Assembly (NCBI GenBank): GCA_002507565.1
Contig: MOXJ01000004.1
Coordinates: 59,928-123,927 of the forward strand
Direction: 5' to 3'
Length of the DNA stretch: 64,000 nt
DNA from: Candidatus Reconcilbacillus cellulovorans
GTDB lineage: Bacteria > Bacillota > Bacilli > Paenibacillales > Reconciliibacillaceae
Shown here in pieces: positions 44,996-54,210 of the stretch. How positions within the stretch are numbered: the first letter of the stretch is position 1; each line of letters begins with the position of its first letter. Below the pieces are notes generated by a model. The model did not search any database. It was not told where the DNA came from and saw only the letters and a program-made list of their open reading frames with translations. Made by a program: the position numbers and the translations under genes.

Positions 44996-45994
44996 ATGGT
45001 CGACGTGTTGTCGCAGAGCGAGATCGATGCGCTTTTGGCTGCACTTTCCTCCGGCGAAATGGACGCCGAAGAGCTCAAGAAAGAAGAGACGCAGCGCAGG
45101 GTCCGCGTCTACGATTTCAAGCGGGCGACGCGGTTTTCGAAAGACCACATCCGCAGTTTGACGCGGATCCACGAGAATTTCGCCCGGTATCTGACCACCT
45201 ACTTCAGCGCGCAATTGCGCACGTTCGTGCAGATCAACGTCGTGCATGTGGACCAGCTGCCGTACGACGAATTCATCCGGTCGATTCCGAAAATGACGAT
45301 TCTCAACGTGTTCGAGGCTCCCCCGCTGGAAGGCAGGATGGTTCTCGAAGTCCATCCCAACATAGCTTTCGCCATGCTGGATCGGCTGCTGGGCGGTGCA
45401 GGTACGGCCCCCGCCAAAATCAACGCCTTGACGGAAATCGAGACGATCGTCATGGAACGCATTTTTTCCAGGGCGTTCGACTGTTTCCAGGAGGCCTGGA
45501 AAACGGTGATCGATCTGGAACCAAGGTTTGAGACACTGGAAACAAACCCTCAATTCATGCAGATCGTCTCGCCGAACGAAACGATCGCGCTCGTGTCGCT
45601 CAGCACCAAGATCGGCGATACGACGGGCATGATCAACCTTTGTATCCCGCACGTCGTACTCGAGCCGATCATGCCGAGGCTGACGCTGCACCATCAATTT
45701 CTGTCGCAGAAAAAACCGCGGGCCGGCGAGGATCTCGAAGCGCTGCAAAACCGCGTACGCAAAACCAAACTGACGGTGACGGCGGAACTCGGCCAAACCA
45801 CGATCACGGTGGCGGATCTGCTGAACTTGAGCGTCGGAGACGTCATCCAGCTCGACAAGCCGATTCGAGAGAGTCTCGACGTCCTCGTGGGCGGCGTGCG
45901 GAAATTCCGCGGCAGCCCCGGCACCGTGCGCGGCAAAATGGCCGTACGGATCACGGAACTTGTTACGGAGGGAGCCGAAGACGATGACGAATAA
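44996..45994 (+). CDS. fliM: Flagellar motor switch protein FliM
   Basis: Encodes 332 residues. It binds CheY-P and forms the C ring. The N-terminal CheY-binding peptide VLSQSEIDALLAALSSG is present, followed by the middle CheC-like domain (RSLTRIHENFARYLTTYFSA, PKMTILNVFEAPPLEGRMVLEV) and a C-terminal SpoA/FliN-like domain (ELGQTTITVADLLNLSVGDVIQLDK). The ATG follows GGGGAGGTGA. Confidence 0.97.
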   Translation: MVDVLSQSEIDALLAALSSGEMDAEELKKEETQRRVRVYDFKRATRFSKDHIRSLTRIHENFARYLTTYFSAQLRTFVQINVVHVDQLPYDEFIRSIPKMTILNVFEAPPLEGRMVLEVHPNIAFAMLDRLLGGAGTAPAKINALTEIETIVMERIFSRAFDCFQEAWKTVIDLEPRFETLETNPQFMQIVSPNETIALVSLSTKIGDTTGMINLCIPHVVLEPIMPRLTLHHQFLSQKKPRAGEDLEALQNRVRKTKLTVTAELGQTTITVADLLNLSVGDVIQLDKPIRESLDVLVGGVRKFRGSPGTVRGKMAVRITELVTEGAEDDDE

Positions 45995-47180
45995 TGAATA
46001 TTTATCACAGGAGGAGATCGACGCGCTGCTTCGGCAGGCGGCCGGCGAACCGCCGGACGGGTCGCCTTCCGTCGAGCGGTATTTGACGCCGCTGGAACAG
46101 GATGCGCTCGGCGAAATCGGCAACATTTCGTTCGGAAGCGCGGCGACGGCGCTGTCGACGTTGCTCGGCCGGAAAGTGGAAATCACGACGCCCAAAGTAT
46201 CGGTTGTCCGTAAGATCGATCTGGAAAGCGAGTTTCCGCAGCCGCACGTCTCCGTCCACGTCCGGTACGTTGCGGGTTTCGAGGGTTTCAACCTGCTCGT
46301 CATCCGGACGCGCGACGCTCACGTCATCGCCGATCTGATGATGGGCGGCAGCGGTCTCCCGTCGGACGAGCCGCTGTCCGAACTGCATCTGAGCGCGGTT
46401 CAGGAAGCGATGAACCAGATGATGGGTTCTGCGGCGACGAGCATGTCCACCATTTTCAATCGCCTCGTCAACATTTCGCCGCCGGGAGTGGGCATTCTCG
46501 ATTTGCCGAAAGGCGTCGGCGCGGAAACGATACCGGACGAGGACGTGTTCGTCAAAGTCGCGTTCCGGCTGACGATCGGGGACTTGGTCGATTCGTCGAT
46601 TATGCAGCTGTTGCCGGTCGGTTTCGCCAAGGAAATGGTGCAAAGTCTGCTGGGAGGCGCGCGCGAACCCGAACATGCCGCCGTCGACCCCGCGGCTGAT
46701 CGCCCCGCGGCATCCAGGCCGAGACCGGAGCCGGCGGTGGAGCCGGCCGGGACCGCTTCCTCACAGCAGGGAACGTCCGGGACGGGGATGCCCAGACAGC
46801 CGCCCGGTCCGCACACTTACGCCCCTCCGGAGCCGGGGCCGAACATTCGCCGAAACGTCAGCGTTCAACCGGCCCAGTTCGCCGATTTGTCGGCGGTTTC
46901 GTCCGGCGTGCAGGCGGACGAACGCAATCTGGACCTGCTGTTGGATATCCCGCTCAGAGTGACGGTCGAGCTCGGCCGCACGAAAAAACTCATCCGGGAA
47001 ATCCTCGAATTTTCGCCCGGATCGATCATCGAGCTCGACAAGCTGGCCGGCGAGCCGGTCGACATTTTGGTCAACAACAAGCTGATCGCAAGGGGCGAGG
47101 TGGTCGTGATCGATGAAAATTTCGGCGTTCGGATAACGGACATTATCAGTCCTAGAGAGCGCATGGAAAAACTGAAATAA
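45984..47180 (+). CDS. fliY: Flagellar motor switch phosphatase FliY
   Basis: Encodes 398 residues. The N-terminal peptide LSQEEIDALL binds CheY-P; a CheC-like phosphatase part holds two E-x-x-N motifs (GEIGNISFGSA and QEAMNQMMGSA); a Pro/Ala linker (about 225-300) leads to a FliN/SpoA C-domain (VELGRTKKLIREILEFSPGSIIELDK). It dephosphorylates CheY-P at the switch. The ATG at 45984 overlaps fliM by 11 bases; an earlier in-frame start is less likely, given ACGGAGGG upstream of the chosen one. Confidence 0.96.
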   Translation: MTNNEYLSQEEIDALLRQAAGEPPDGSPSVERYLTPLEQDALGEIGNISFGSAATALSTLLGRKVEITTPKVSVVRKIDLESEFPQPHVSVHVRYVAGFEGFNLLVIRTRDAHVIADLMMGGSGLPSDEPLSELHLSAVQEAMNQMMGSAATSMSTIFNRLVNISPPGVGILDLPKGVGAETIPDEDVFVKVAFRLTIGDLVDSSIMQLLPVGFAKEMVQSLLGGAREPEHAAVDPAADRPAASRPRPEPAVEPAGTASSQQGTSGTGMPRQPPGPHTYAPPEPGPNIRRNVSVQPAQFADLSAVSSGVQADERNLDLLLDIPLRVTVELGRTKKLIREILEFSPGSIIELDKLAGEPVDILVNNKLIARGEVVVIDENFGVRITDIISPRERMEKLK

Positions 47181-47218
47181 TTCCAAACTTTGCAGACGAT
47201 TTTTAGGAGGACTGACGG

Positions 47219-47581
47219 ATGGCGAATCGCATTCTCGTGGTGGATGATGCTGCGTTTATGCGTATGATGATCAAGGACATCCTGACCAAAAACGGCTACC
47301 AGGTCGTCGGCGAGGCTCAGGATGGATATCAGGCGATCGAAAAATACAAAGAATTGCGCCCCGACCTGGTGACGATGGATATCACGATGCCGGAAATGGA
47401 CGGCATCACGGCGCTTCGCGAGATCCGGAAAATCGATCCCAGTGCGAAAGTCATCATGTGTTCGGCGATGGGTCAGCAGGCGATGGTGATCGACGCGATT
47501 CAGGCGGGCGCCAAAGATTTTATCGTCAAGCCGTTTCAGGCCGATCGCGTCATCGAAGCCGTCAAAAAGACGATCGGATGA
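47219..47581 (+). CDS. cheY: Chemotaxis response regulator CheY
   Basis: Encodes 120 residues, a lone receiver domain. Phosphorylation site Asp54 in MDITMPE, acidic pocket Asp10, switch Ser82 and Lys104 in FIVKPF are all present. CheY-P sets flagellar rotation through FliM/FliY. The ATG follows TAGGAGGACT. Lies within the fliY-cheY-fliO stretch as in B. subtilis. Confidence 0.97.
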   Translation: MANRILVVDDAAFMRMMIKDILTKNGYQVVGEAQDGYQAIEKYKELRPDLVTMDITMPEMDGITALREIRKIDPSAKVIMCSAMGQQAMVIDAIQAGAKDFIVKPFQADRVIEAVKKTIG

Positions 47582-47596
47582 AAGGGACTTCGTTCC

Positions 47597-48070
47597 ATGT
47601 GGACGGCGGACGTCGTCAAAGTCGTCGCGTATCTCGCGCTCATCCTACTGCTTTTTTTCCTTTCCGCCAAAGCGCTCGCGCGCCTGCGCAGCCGCCTGCC
47701 GGGCGGCAGGGCGATTCGGACGCTCGGCGGCGTCCCGCTTGGGCCGAATAAATCGGTTCAATTGCTTGAAATCGGACGGACCGTCTATGTCGTCGGCATC
47801 GGCGAAGACGTTCGCCTGATCGACAAAATCCGCGATCCCGACGAAATCGCGTCGATTCACGAGGCGTTAGGCCGGACGGCGGAAGAGCTAGATGCCGGGC
47901 GGTCCGGGCGGCGCGACCGGCCGACGGGCTTCGAAACGTGGCTGGCCGGCAAACTCGGCGGTGCCGAACGCCGAAAGGAGCGTGTCGAACATTGGCTTGA
48001 ACAGCATCTTTCGTCTTCCAGATCGTCCCACGGCGAAAACCGGCAGGAATCGCTTGAGCGCGACCGCTGA
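47597..48070 (+). CDS. fliO: Flagellar biosynthetic protein FliO/FliZ
   Basis: Encodes 157 residues. One membrane helix near the N-terminus (about 6-28) is followed by a cytoplasmic OB-like domain (GGVPLGPNKSVQLLEIGRTVYVVGIGEDVRLIDKI), characteristic of FliO. It helps assemble the FliP ring in the export gate. No cleavable signal peptide is obvious, unlike B. subtilis FliZ. Its 3' end overlaps fliP. Confidence 0.93.
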   Translation: MWTADVVKVVAYLALILLLFFLSAKALARLRSRLPGGRAIRTLGGVPLGPNKSVQLLEIGRTVYVVGIGEDVRLIDKIRDPDEIASIHEALGRTAEELDAGRSGRRDRPTGFETWLAGKLGGAERRKERVEHWLEQHLSSSRSSHGENRQESLERDR

Positions 48071-48851
48071 CGCCGCACGCGCCGTGTGGGCCGGTTTTTC
48101 GGTTCTGATCACCGGTTTGGCGGTCGCGGTACCGGCTCAGGCCCAGTCGGCGCAACCGACACCGTCCGGCCCGATTCCCGGCGTACGCGTCGAGATCGGC
48201 GGCGCGACAGGGCCTGCCGACGTGACGGGTACGCTTACGATCATCGCGCTGATCACGGTGCTCAGTCTGGCGCCGGCGATCCTCGTCATGATGACCAGTT
48301 TTACGCGGATCGTGATCGTGCTGTCGTTCGTCCGGACGTCGCTTTCGACCCAACAGATGCCGCCGAACCAAGTGCTAATCGGCCTGGCGCTGTTTTTGAC
48401 GTTGTTTATCATGTCGCCGACGTTGAACGAAATCAACGAGACGGCGCTGCAGCCGTATTTGAAAGGGCAACTCACCCAGCAGGAAGCGCTCTCGAAAGCC
48501 GCCCTGCCGATGAAAAAATTTATGGCCAAACAGACCCGGGAAGAAGATTTGATGCTGTTCTTGAACTATATGAAGGCGCCGAAGCCTTCGGGCATCGAGG
48601 ACATTCCGATGACGGCGCTCATTCCCGCGTTTGCGCTGAGCGAGATCAAGACGGCGTTCCAGATGGGATTTCTTATCTTCGTCCCGTTTCTCGTCATCGA
48701 CATGATCGTGGCCAGCACGCTGATGTCGATGGGGATGATGATGTTGCCGCCGGTTATGATTTCGCTGCCGTTTAAGATTTTGCTGTTCGTGCTCGTCGAC
48801 GGCTGGTACCTGGTCGTCAAGTCGCTGTTGGTCAGTTTCGAGACGGGATGA
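48054..48851 (+). CDS. fliP: Flagellar export gate protein FliP
   Basis: Encodes 265 residues. A cleavable signal peptide seems present (hydrophobic run ending PAQAQS), then the gate motifs LAPAILVMMTSFTRIVIVLSFVRTSLSTQQMPPNQVLIGLALFLT and VIDMIVASTLMSMGMMMLPPVMISLPFKILLFVLVDGW. The TTG at 48054 has AGGAAT at suitable distance. The frame remains open further upstream inside fliO, so the exact start is uncertain, but this start makes a normal signal peptide. Confidence 0.93.
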   Translation: MSATADAARAVWAGFSVLITGLAVAVPAQAQSAQPTPSGPIPGVRVEIGGATGPADVTGTLTIIALITVLSLAPAILVMMTSFTRIVIVLSFVRTSLSTQQMPPNQVLIGLALFLTLFIMSPTLNEINETALQPYLKGQLTQQEALSKAALPMKKFMAKQTREEDLMLFLNYMKAPKPSGIEDIPMTALIPAFALSEIKTAFQMGFLIFVPFLVIDMIVASTLMSMGMMMLPPVMISLPFKILLFVLVDGWYLVVKSLLVSFETG

Positions 48852-48865
48852 CGGGGTGAAGCGAC

Positions 48866-49135
48866 GTGAGTTCGGAAACGGTCGTGCGCATCGCGTCGGA
48901 AGCGGTGTTTACCGTCCTGAAGGTGTCGGCTCCGCTGCTTGGTTTGGCGCTTCTTGTCGGGCTAGTGATCAGCATTTTTCAGGCGACGACCCAGATTCAG
49001 GAGCAGACGCTCGTGTTCGTTCCGAAAATCGTCGCAGTGCTCGTGGCGCTTTTGGTGTTCGGCCCGTGGATGTTGCGGACGCTGCGCGATTTCGCGTTTC
49101 ATCTGCTCGACAACCTGTCCGCCTATGTCGGATGA
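48866..49135 (+). CDS. fliQ: Flagellar export gate protein FliQ
   Basis: Encodes 89 residues with two membrane hairpin helices. The core APLLGLALLVGLVISIFQATTQIQEQTLVFVPKIVAVLVALLVFGPWM is the FliQ family signature. The start is GTG, with GGGGTGAAG upstream. FliQ belongs to the FliPQR-FlhB gate. Confidence 0.95.
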   Translation: MSSETVVRIASEAVFTVLKVSAPLLGLALLVGLVISIFQATTQIQEQTLVFVPKIVAVLVALLVFGPWMLRTLRDFAFHLLDNLSAYVG

Positions 49136-49153
49136 GGAGAAAGGGCGATCGAC

Positions 49154-49939
49154 GTGGAGGCGTGGCTCGGCGTTTTGCCGACGCTTCTTCTAGCCTTTTG
49201 TCGAATGCTGTCGTTTTTCGCGGTGGCGCCGCTGTTTTCGTCGCGACTCATCCCGGCCCAGGTCAAGATCGGCATCGCGGCCGCGCTGGCGCTGTCCGCC
49301 CTGCCGGCGCTAAGAGAAAGCAAGGTCATTTCATTTGACGTATCGTACGTCGCGCTGGTGTTGAAGGAAATCGCCGTCGGACTGACGCTCGGTTTTTTGG
49401 GACTCCTGTTTTTTTCGGCCGTGCAGACCGCGGGCGCCTTTGTCGACATCCAGATCGGCTTCGGCATCGCCAACGTGATCGACCCGATGACGGGGCTTCA
49501 GGCGCCGATCGTCGGACAGTTGAAATATATGGTCGCGTTGCTGCTGTTGCTGTCGACCGACGCACACCACTGGATGATCGCGGCGGCGATCGAAAGCTTC
49601 CGGTTCATCCCGCCGGACGCCGATTTGCTCGGCTGGTTTTCGAAACCGTCGACGGCCGAGTGGTGGGTGCGTGCGTTTGCGGAAATGTTTTTGCTTTCGT
49701 TCCAGCTGGCGGCCCCGCTCGTCGTCTCGATGCTGATCGTCGACGTGGCGCTCGGGATGTTGGCGAAGACGGCGCCGCAGTTCAACATTTTCATGATCGG
49801 CCTGCAGGTCAAGATTCTGGTCGCGCTTGCGTTGTTCGCCGTATTTGCGGCGTCGCTTGCCGGCTGGATGGAAGATCTGTTCGCCGTCATGGCGCGAAAA
49901 ATGGAGGAATGGCTCGCGATGTTCGGGCCGGGCGGTTGA
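49154..49939 (+). CDS. fliR: Flagellar export gate protein FliR
   Basis: Encodes 261 residues with several membrane helices. Conserved pieces are CRMLSFFAVAPLFSSRLIPAQVKIGIAAALA, LKEIAVGLTLGFLGLLFFSAVQTAGAFVDIQIGFGIANVIDP and NIFMIGLQVKILVALALF. GTG start, with GAGGAGAAAG upstream. It ends directly where flhB begins. Confidence 0.95.
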   Translation: MEAWLGVLPTLLLAFCRMLSFFAVAPLFSSRLIPAQVKIGIAAALALSALPALRESKVISFDVSYVALVLKEIAVGLTLGFLGLLFFSAVQTAGAFVDIQIGFGIANVIDPMTGLQAPIVGQLKYMVALLLLLSTDAHHWMIAAAIESFRFIPPDADLLGWFSKPSTAEWWVRAFAEMFLLSFQLAAPLVVSMLIVDVALGMLAKTAPQFNIFMIGLQVKILVALALFAVFAASLAGWMEDLFAVMARKMEEWLAMFGPGG

Positions 49940-51025
49940 ATGCTGAGACTGGATCTGCAGTTGTTCGCCCAGGAAAAAACCGAACCCGCCACGCCGCGAA
50001 GGCGGCAGGACGCGCGGAAGAAGGGCCAGGTGGCCAAAAGTCCGGATCTTGCCGCCGCCGTGCTGTTGTCGGCCGTCCTGATTTATTTCGCCCTGTTCGG
50101 TTCCGGATTAAAGGAACGGCTATTCTCGCTGTTCGCAGAGCCGTTCGTCTTCCTTTCCGAACGGAATGACTGGGCGATCGGCGACGTCATGGCGCTTTTT
50201 GCCCGGTTGGCGTGGGAAAGCGCAATTCTCATGTTGCCGCTGCTTCTCGTGCCGATGGTGTTCGGCGCGGCGGCTTACGTCGCGCAGGTCGGTTTTCTGT
50301 GGACGGTCGAGCCGCTGAAGCCGAACTTGTCGAAGCTTAACCCGGTGACGGGCTTACGCCATCTGTTTTCCCTGCGCAGTCTCGTGCAGCTCGTCAAGTC
50401 TGTGCTGAAGCTCGTCGTGATCGGCTGGATCGCCTGGATGACGCTGTGGGATCGCAGGGAATATTTCGAACGACTGGCGTGGATGGATCCGAAAGACATT
50501 TTCCGGTTTTCAGCGGATACGGTGCTTTCGCTCGGACTTCGGATTGCGGCGGCGCTGTTCGTGCTGGCGGCGCTCGACTACGCCTACCAGCGCTATGAGC
50601 ACGAAAAAAAGTTGCGGATGTCGAAAGAAGACATCAAGGAAGAGATCAAGAAGCAGGAGGGCGATCCGCACGTCCGCAGCAAAATTCGCGAACGCCAGCG
50701 CCGTTTGGCGCTCATGCGCATGATGCAGGAAGTGCCGAAAGCGGACGTCGTCATCACCAACCCGACGCATTACGCGGTTGCTTTGCGGTACGACGCATCG
50801 GAAATGGATGCGCCGAAAGTCGTCGCCAAGGGAGCCGGTTATGTGGCCTTGAAAATTCGGGAGATTGCCGCCAAGCACGACGTCGCCGTCGTCGAAAACC
50901 GCGTGCTCGCGCGTTCGCTGTACGAACAGGTGGAAGTCGGCCAGACGATCCCCGTTGAACTGTTCCAGGCGGTGGCGGAAGTGCTCGCTTACGTCTACAG
51001 GCTGAAAAAGAAAGTTCGCGTCTAG
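49940..51025 (+). CDS. flhB: Flagellar export specificity switch FlhB
   Basis: Encodes 361 residues. Four membrane helices precede a cytoplasmic domain with the autocleavage motif NPTH at 274-277. Cleavage here and interaction with FliK switch export from hook to filament. N-terminus LQLFAQEKTEPATPRRRQDARKKGQVAKSPDLAAA is typical. A second copy of only the C-part is encoded by ylqH at 20210. The ATG begins with the base following fliR. Confidence 0.96.
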   Translation: MLRLDLQLFAQEKTEPATPRRRQDARKKGQVAKSPDLAAAVLLSAVLIYFALFGSGLKERLFSLFAEPFVFLSERNDWAIGDVMALFARLAWESAILMLPLLLVPMVFGAAAYVAQVGFLWTVEPLKPNLSKLNPVTGLRHLFSLRSLVQLVKSVLKLVVIGWIAWMTLWDRREYFERLAWMDPKDIFRFSADTVLSLGLRIAAALFVLAALDYAYQRYEHEKKLRMSKEDIKEEIKKQEGDPHVRSKIRERQRRLALMRMMQEVPKADVVITNPTHYAVALRYDASEMDAPKVVAKGAGYVALKIREIAAKHDVAVVENRVLARSLYEQVEVGQTIPVELFQAVAEVLAYVYRLKKKVRV

Positions 51026-51043
51026 AGGAGGTGTTGATCGCCG

Positions 51044-53080
51044 ATGAAAATGCGGGACGCCGTCGTCATGCTCGGCATCGCCGGCATCGTGTTGATGCTC
51101 GTGTTGCCGCTTCCGACGTGGCTGCTCGATTTTTTGCTCGTGATCAACATCTCGCTGGCGCTGACGATATTGTTTGTTTCGATGAACACGAAGGAAGCGC
51201 TGGAGTTCTCCGTTTTTCCGACGCTTTTGCTCGTCACGACGCTTTTTCGGCTCGCGCTCAACATTTCGACGACGCGCCTCATTTTGACGCAGGCCGACGC
51301 AGGCAACGTCGTGCGGACGTTCGGCGAATTCGTCGCAGGCGGCAATCTCGTCGTCGGCGTCGTCGTCTTTTTCATCCTCGTCGTCGTCCAGTACATCGTC
51401 ATCACCCGCGGAGCCGAGCGCGTGGCGGAAGTCAGCGCGCGCTTTACGCTCGACGCGATGCCCGGCAAGCAGATGAGCATCGACGCCGACCTGAATGCCG
51501 GTCTCATCAATGAGGAAGAGGCGAAGCAGCGTCGCCGCAAAATCCAGCGCGAGGCCGATTTTTATGGCGCCATGGACGGTGCCAGCAAGTTCGTCAAGGG
51601 CGATGCGATCGCCGCAATCGTCATTCTGCTGATCAACGCGATCGGCGGCATTATTCTCGGAATGACGTACCACGGCATGTCGATTTCCCAGTCGCTGACG
51701 ACGTTTACCATTCTGACGATCGGCGACGGGCTGGTCAGCCAGATTCCCGCCTTGCTCATCTCGACGGCGGCCGGCATTGTTGTGACCCGGTCCGCGTCGG
51801 AGGAAAATCTGGCGCACGACCTGAACGCTCAGTTGACCAAATACCCGAGACTTTTGTACTGGGTGGCGGGCGTCATGGCGGCGCTCGGGCTGTTTACGCC
51901 GATTAACGCGACGGTGACGTTGCCGGTGGGCGGGGCTCTCGCCTATTCCGCCTGGCGCATCCGCCGTAATCTCGACCGGCGGCAGGCCGCCGAGACGGAG
52001 CGGATGGAAGCTCGGCAGATCGAGGAAGTGCGGACGCCGGAAAGCGTGCTCGGATTGATCACGGTCGACCCGATCGAATTTGAATTCGGCTACGGCCTCA
52101 TCCCGCTGGCCGACGCTCAGCAGGGCGGCGACCTGCTCGACCGGATCGTCATGATCCGCCGGCAATGCGCGCTGGAACTCGGCATGGTCGTTCCCGTCAT
52201 TCGCATTCGCGACAACATCCAGCTCCGGCCGAACGAATATGTGATCAAAATTAAAGGAAATCCGGTCGCTCGCGGCGAATTGTTGCTTCACCACTATCTG
52301 GCGATGAGTCCCGGGGTGGAAGACGAAAGCGTCACCGGCATTCCCACGACGGAGCCGGCATTCGGCCTGCCGGCGCTCTGGATCGACGAGGCGATGAAAG
52401 AACGCGCCGAACTGGCCGGTTATACAGTCGTCGACCCGCCGTCGGTCGTGGCCACGCATCTGACGGAAGTCATCCGCCGGCATGCGCACGAACTGTTGGG
52501 GCGTCAGGAGACGAAAGCGCTGCTCGATCATGTCAAGCAAACAAATCCGGCGCTTGTCGAGGAATTAGTGCCCGGTCTTCTGTCCGTCGGCGATGTCCAG
52601 AAAGTATTGGTGCGGCTGCTGAAGGAAAAGGTGTCCATTCGCGACCTCGTCACCATTCTCGAGACGCTGGCCGACCACGCGTCCCATACGAAGGACCCAG
52701 ACGTGCTGACGGAATACGTCCGGCAGGCGTTGTCACGGCAGATCACCCAACAGTACGTGCCGAACGAGAACGAGCCGTTGCAGGTGGTGACGCTCGGAGC
52801 GTCGCTGGAGCGCAAGATCGCCGAATCCGTGCAGGAGACCGGTCAAGGTTCTTACGCCGTGCTGGATCCGGCGACGTCCCAGCTGTTTTACCAGCGGATT
52901 CGGGAACAGGCCCAGAAGCTGCTGCAATCCGGAAAACAGCCGATTTTGCTCGTATCCCCGACGATCCGCATGTATGTCCGGCAGCTGCTGGAGAAAACGA
53001 TGGCCGACATCCCGGTATTGTCGTACGCCGAACTGGAACCCCAGGTTAAAATCCAAAGCGTCGGGGTGGTGAACGTATGA
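51044..53080 (+). CDS. flhA: Flagellar export gate protein FlhA
   Basis: Encodes 678 residues. The N-terminal half has about eight membrane helices and the FHIPEP-region motifs (FPTLLLVTTLFRLALNISTTRLIL, RFTLDAMPGKQMSIDADLNAGLI); the C-terminal cytoplasmic domain (about 330-678) forms the substrate-docking nonameric ring. The ATG follows AGAGGAGGTG. Its stop overlaps the flhF ATG by four bases. Confidence 0.97.
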   Translation: MKMRDAVVMLGIAGIVLMLVLPLPTWLLDFLLVINISLALTILFVSMNTKEALEFSVFPTLLLVTTLFRLALNISTTRLILTQADAGNVVRTFGEFVAGGNLVVGVVVFFILVVVQYIVITRGAERVAEVSARFTLDAMPGKQMSIDADLNAGLINEEEAKQRRRKIQREADFYGAMDGASKFVKGDAIAAIVILLINAIGGIILGMTYHGMSISQSLTTFTILTIGDGLVSQIPALLISTAAGIVVTRSASEENLAHDLNAQLTKYPRLLYWVAGVMAALGLFTPINATVTLPVGGALAYSAWRIRRNLDRRQAAETERMEARQIEEVRTPESVLGLITVDPIEFEFGYGLIPLADAQQGGDLLDRIVMIRRQCALELGMVVPVIRIRDNIQLRPNEYVIKIKGNPVARGELLLHHYLAMSPGVEDESVTGIPTTEPAFGLPALWIDEAMKERAELAGYTVVDPPSVVATHLTEVIRRHAHELLGRQETKALLDHVKQTNPALVEELVPGLLSVGDVQKVLVRLLKEKVSIRDLVTILETLADHASHTKDPDVLTEYVRQALSRQITQQYVPNENEPLQVVTLGASLERKIAESVQETGQGSYAVLDPATSQLFYQRIREQAQKLLQSGKQPILLVSPTIRMYVRQLLEKTMADIPVLSYAELEPQVKIQSVGVVNV

Positions 53081-54210
53081 AAGTAAAACGCTACGTCGTC
53101 GACGAAATACCGGAGGCGATGCAGAAAATTCGCTCCGATCTCGGCCCGGACGCCGTGATCGTCAGTACGAAGCCAATCCGCCAGGGCGGCCTGTGGGGGT
53201 GGTTCCGCAAAAAGAAATTTGAAGTTGTCGCCGCTGCCGATCCGAGACCCCCGGCATCGAGTTCGGGCGTCCAGGCTCGCCAGGCGGAAGCGTTGTTCTC
53301 CTCGGCGGTCGAGCGCGATCGAGCCCTGCTCGACGAGATCCGGGAGATGAAAAGACTGGTTCACCGCCTCGCCGGGCAGGCAGACGGATTTGCTCCGCAA
53401 GACGGGCCGTGGTCGGAACTGCAGTCGCATCTCGTCGAACAGGACGTCTTGCCGGAGATTGCCCGGCGTCTTGTCGGCGAAGCGGCGGCCCTGCTAGAGC
53501 AGGAAGGCAAGGACGCTTCCCGCGTCTCACCGGAAGAAGCGAAGGAACGGTTGAAAGACGTCCTACGCGCGGCGTTGAAGGACCGGTTTTCCGAACCGAA
53601 AGGGCTGCCGCCCGACATCCGCGTCGCCCAGTTTGTCGGCCCGACCGGCGTCGGCAAAACGACGACGATCGCCAAACTGGCGGCGGAACAGGCATTGCGC
53701 ATGCGAAGGCGCGTCGGTTTCATCACCGCCGACACTTATAGAATTGCGGCAGTCGAACAGCTGAAAACCTACGCCACCATTTTGAACGCGCCGATCGAGG
53801 TCGTCTTTTCGCCGCTTGATTTGCCGCAAGCGTTCGAACGGCTGAAGGACTGCGATTTTATTCTGATGGATACCGCCGGCCGCAATTACCGCCATCCGAT
53901 GTTCGTGTCCGAAGTCAGCAGCCTGTTGCGCGGACATGAGCCGAGCCGGACGTTTTTGGTGTTGTCGCTGACGTCGAAATATCGCGATATGAAAACGATC
54001 GCCGACCATTTCACCGCCTACGGCGTCGACCAGGTCATTCTGACGAAATTGGACGAGACGGACGCGGTCGGTTCCGCCGTCAACCTGTTATCGGAATACC
54101 CGCTGAAGCTTGCATACGTCGCGTTCGGGCAAAATGTCCCCGACGACATTCGACCGGCCGACGTCGAAGATTTAATTTCGAAACTGCTGGAGGTGCCGCA
54201 CCATGGCTGA
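53077..54210 (+). CDS. flhF: Flagellar SRP-GTPase FlhF
   Basis: Encodes 377 residues. Marks the site and number of flagella. An N-terminal basic B domain (IPEAMQKIRSDLGPDAVIVSTKPIRQGG) is followed by an N domain and a G domain with P-loop [15 protein letters not shown] (about 188-202), DTAGRNY and TKLDETDAVG. It is the third SRP-GTPase of the window. ATG overlaps flhA. Confidence 0.96.
   Translation: MKVKRYVVDEIPEAMQKIRSDLGPDAVIVSTKPIRQGGLWGWFRKKKFEVVAAADPRPPASSSGVQARQAEALFSSAVERDRALLDEIREMKRLVHRLAGQADGFAPQDGPWSELQSHLVEQDVLPEIARRLVGEAAALLEQEGKDASRVSPEEAKERLKDVLRAALKDRFSEPKGLPPDIRVAQFVGPTGVGKTTTIAKLAAEQALRMRRRVGFITADTYRIAAVEQLKTYATILNAPIEVVFSPLDLPQAFERLKDCDFILMDTAGRNYRHPMFVSEVSSLLRGHEPSRTFLVLSLTSKYRDMKTIADHFTAYGVDQVILTKLDETDAVGSAVNLLSEYPLKLAYVAFGQNVPDDIRPADVEDLISKLLEVPHHG

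Noticed and set aside
47892..48053. A longer N-terminus of FliP beginning inside fliO
   Set aside because: The extension lacks a ribosome-binding site at a good distance, and the chosen start makes a normal signal peptide.
50510..52540. A 676-residue minus-strand open frame opposite flhB/flhA
   Set aside because: Antisense of conserved membrane genes. Composition rich in Arg, Asp and His is typical of shadow frames.
5942..54210. FtsY, Ffh and FlhF sequence similarity considered as repeats
   Set aside because: They are known SRP-GTPase paralogues with different flanking domains, not recent duplications.
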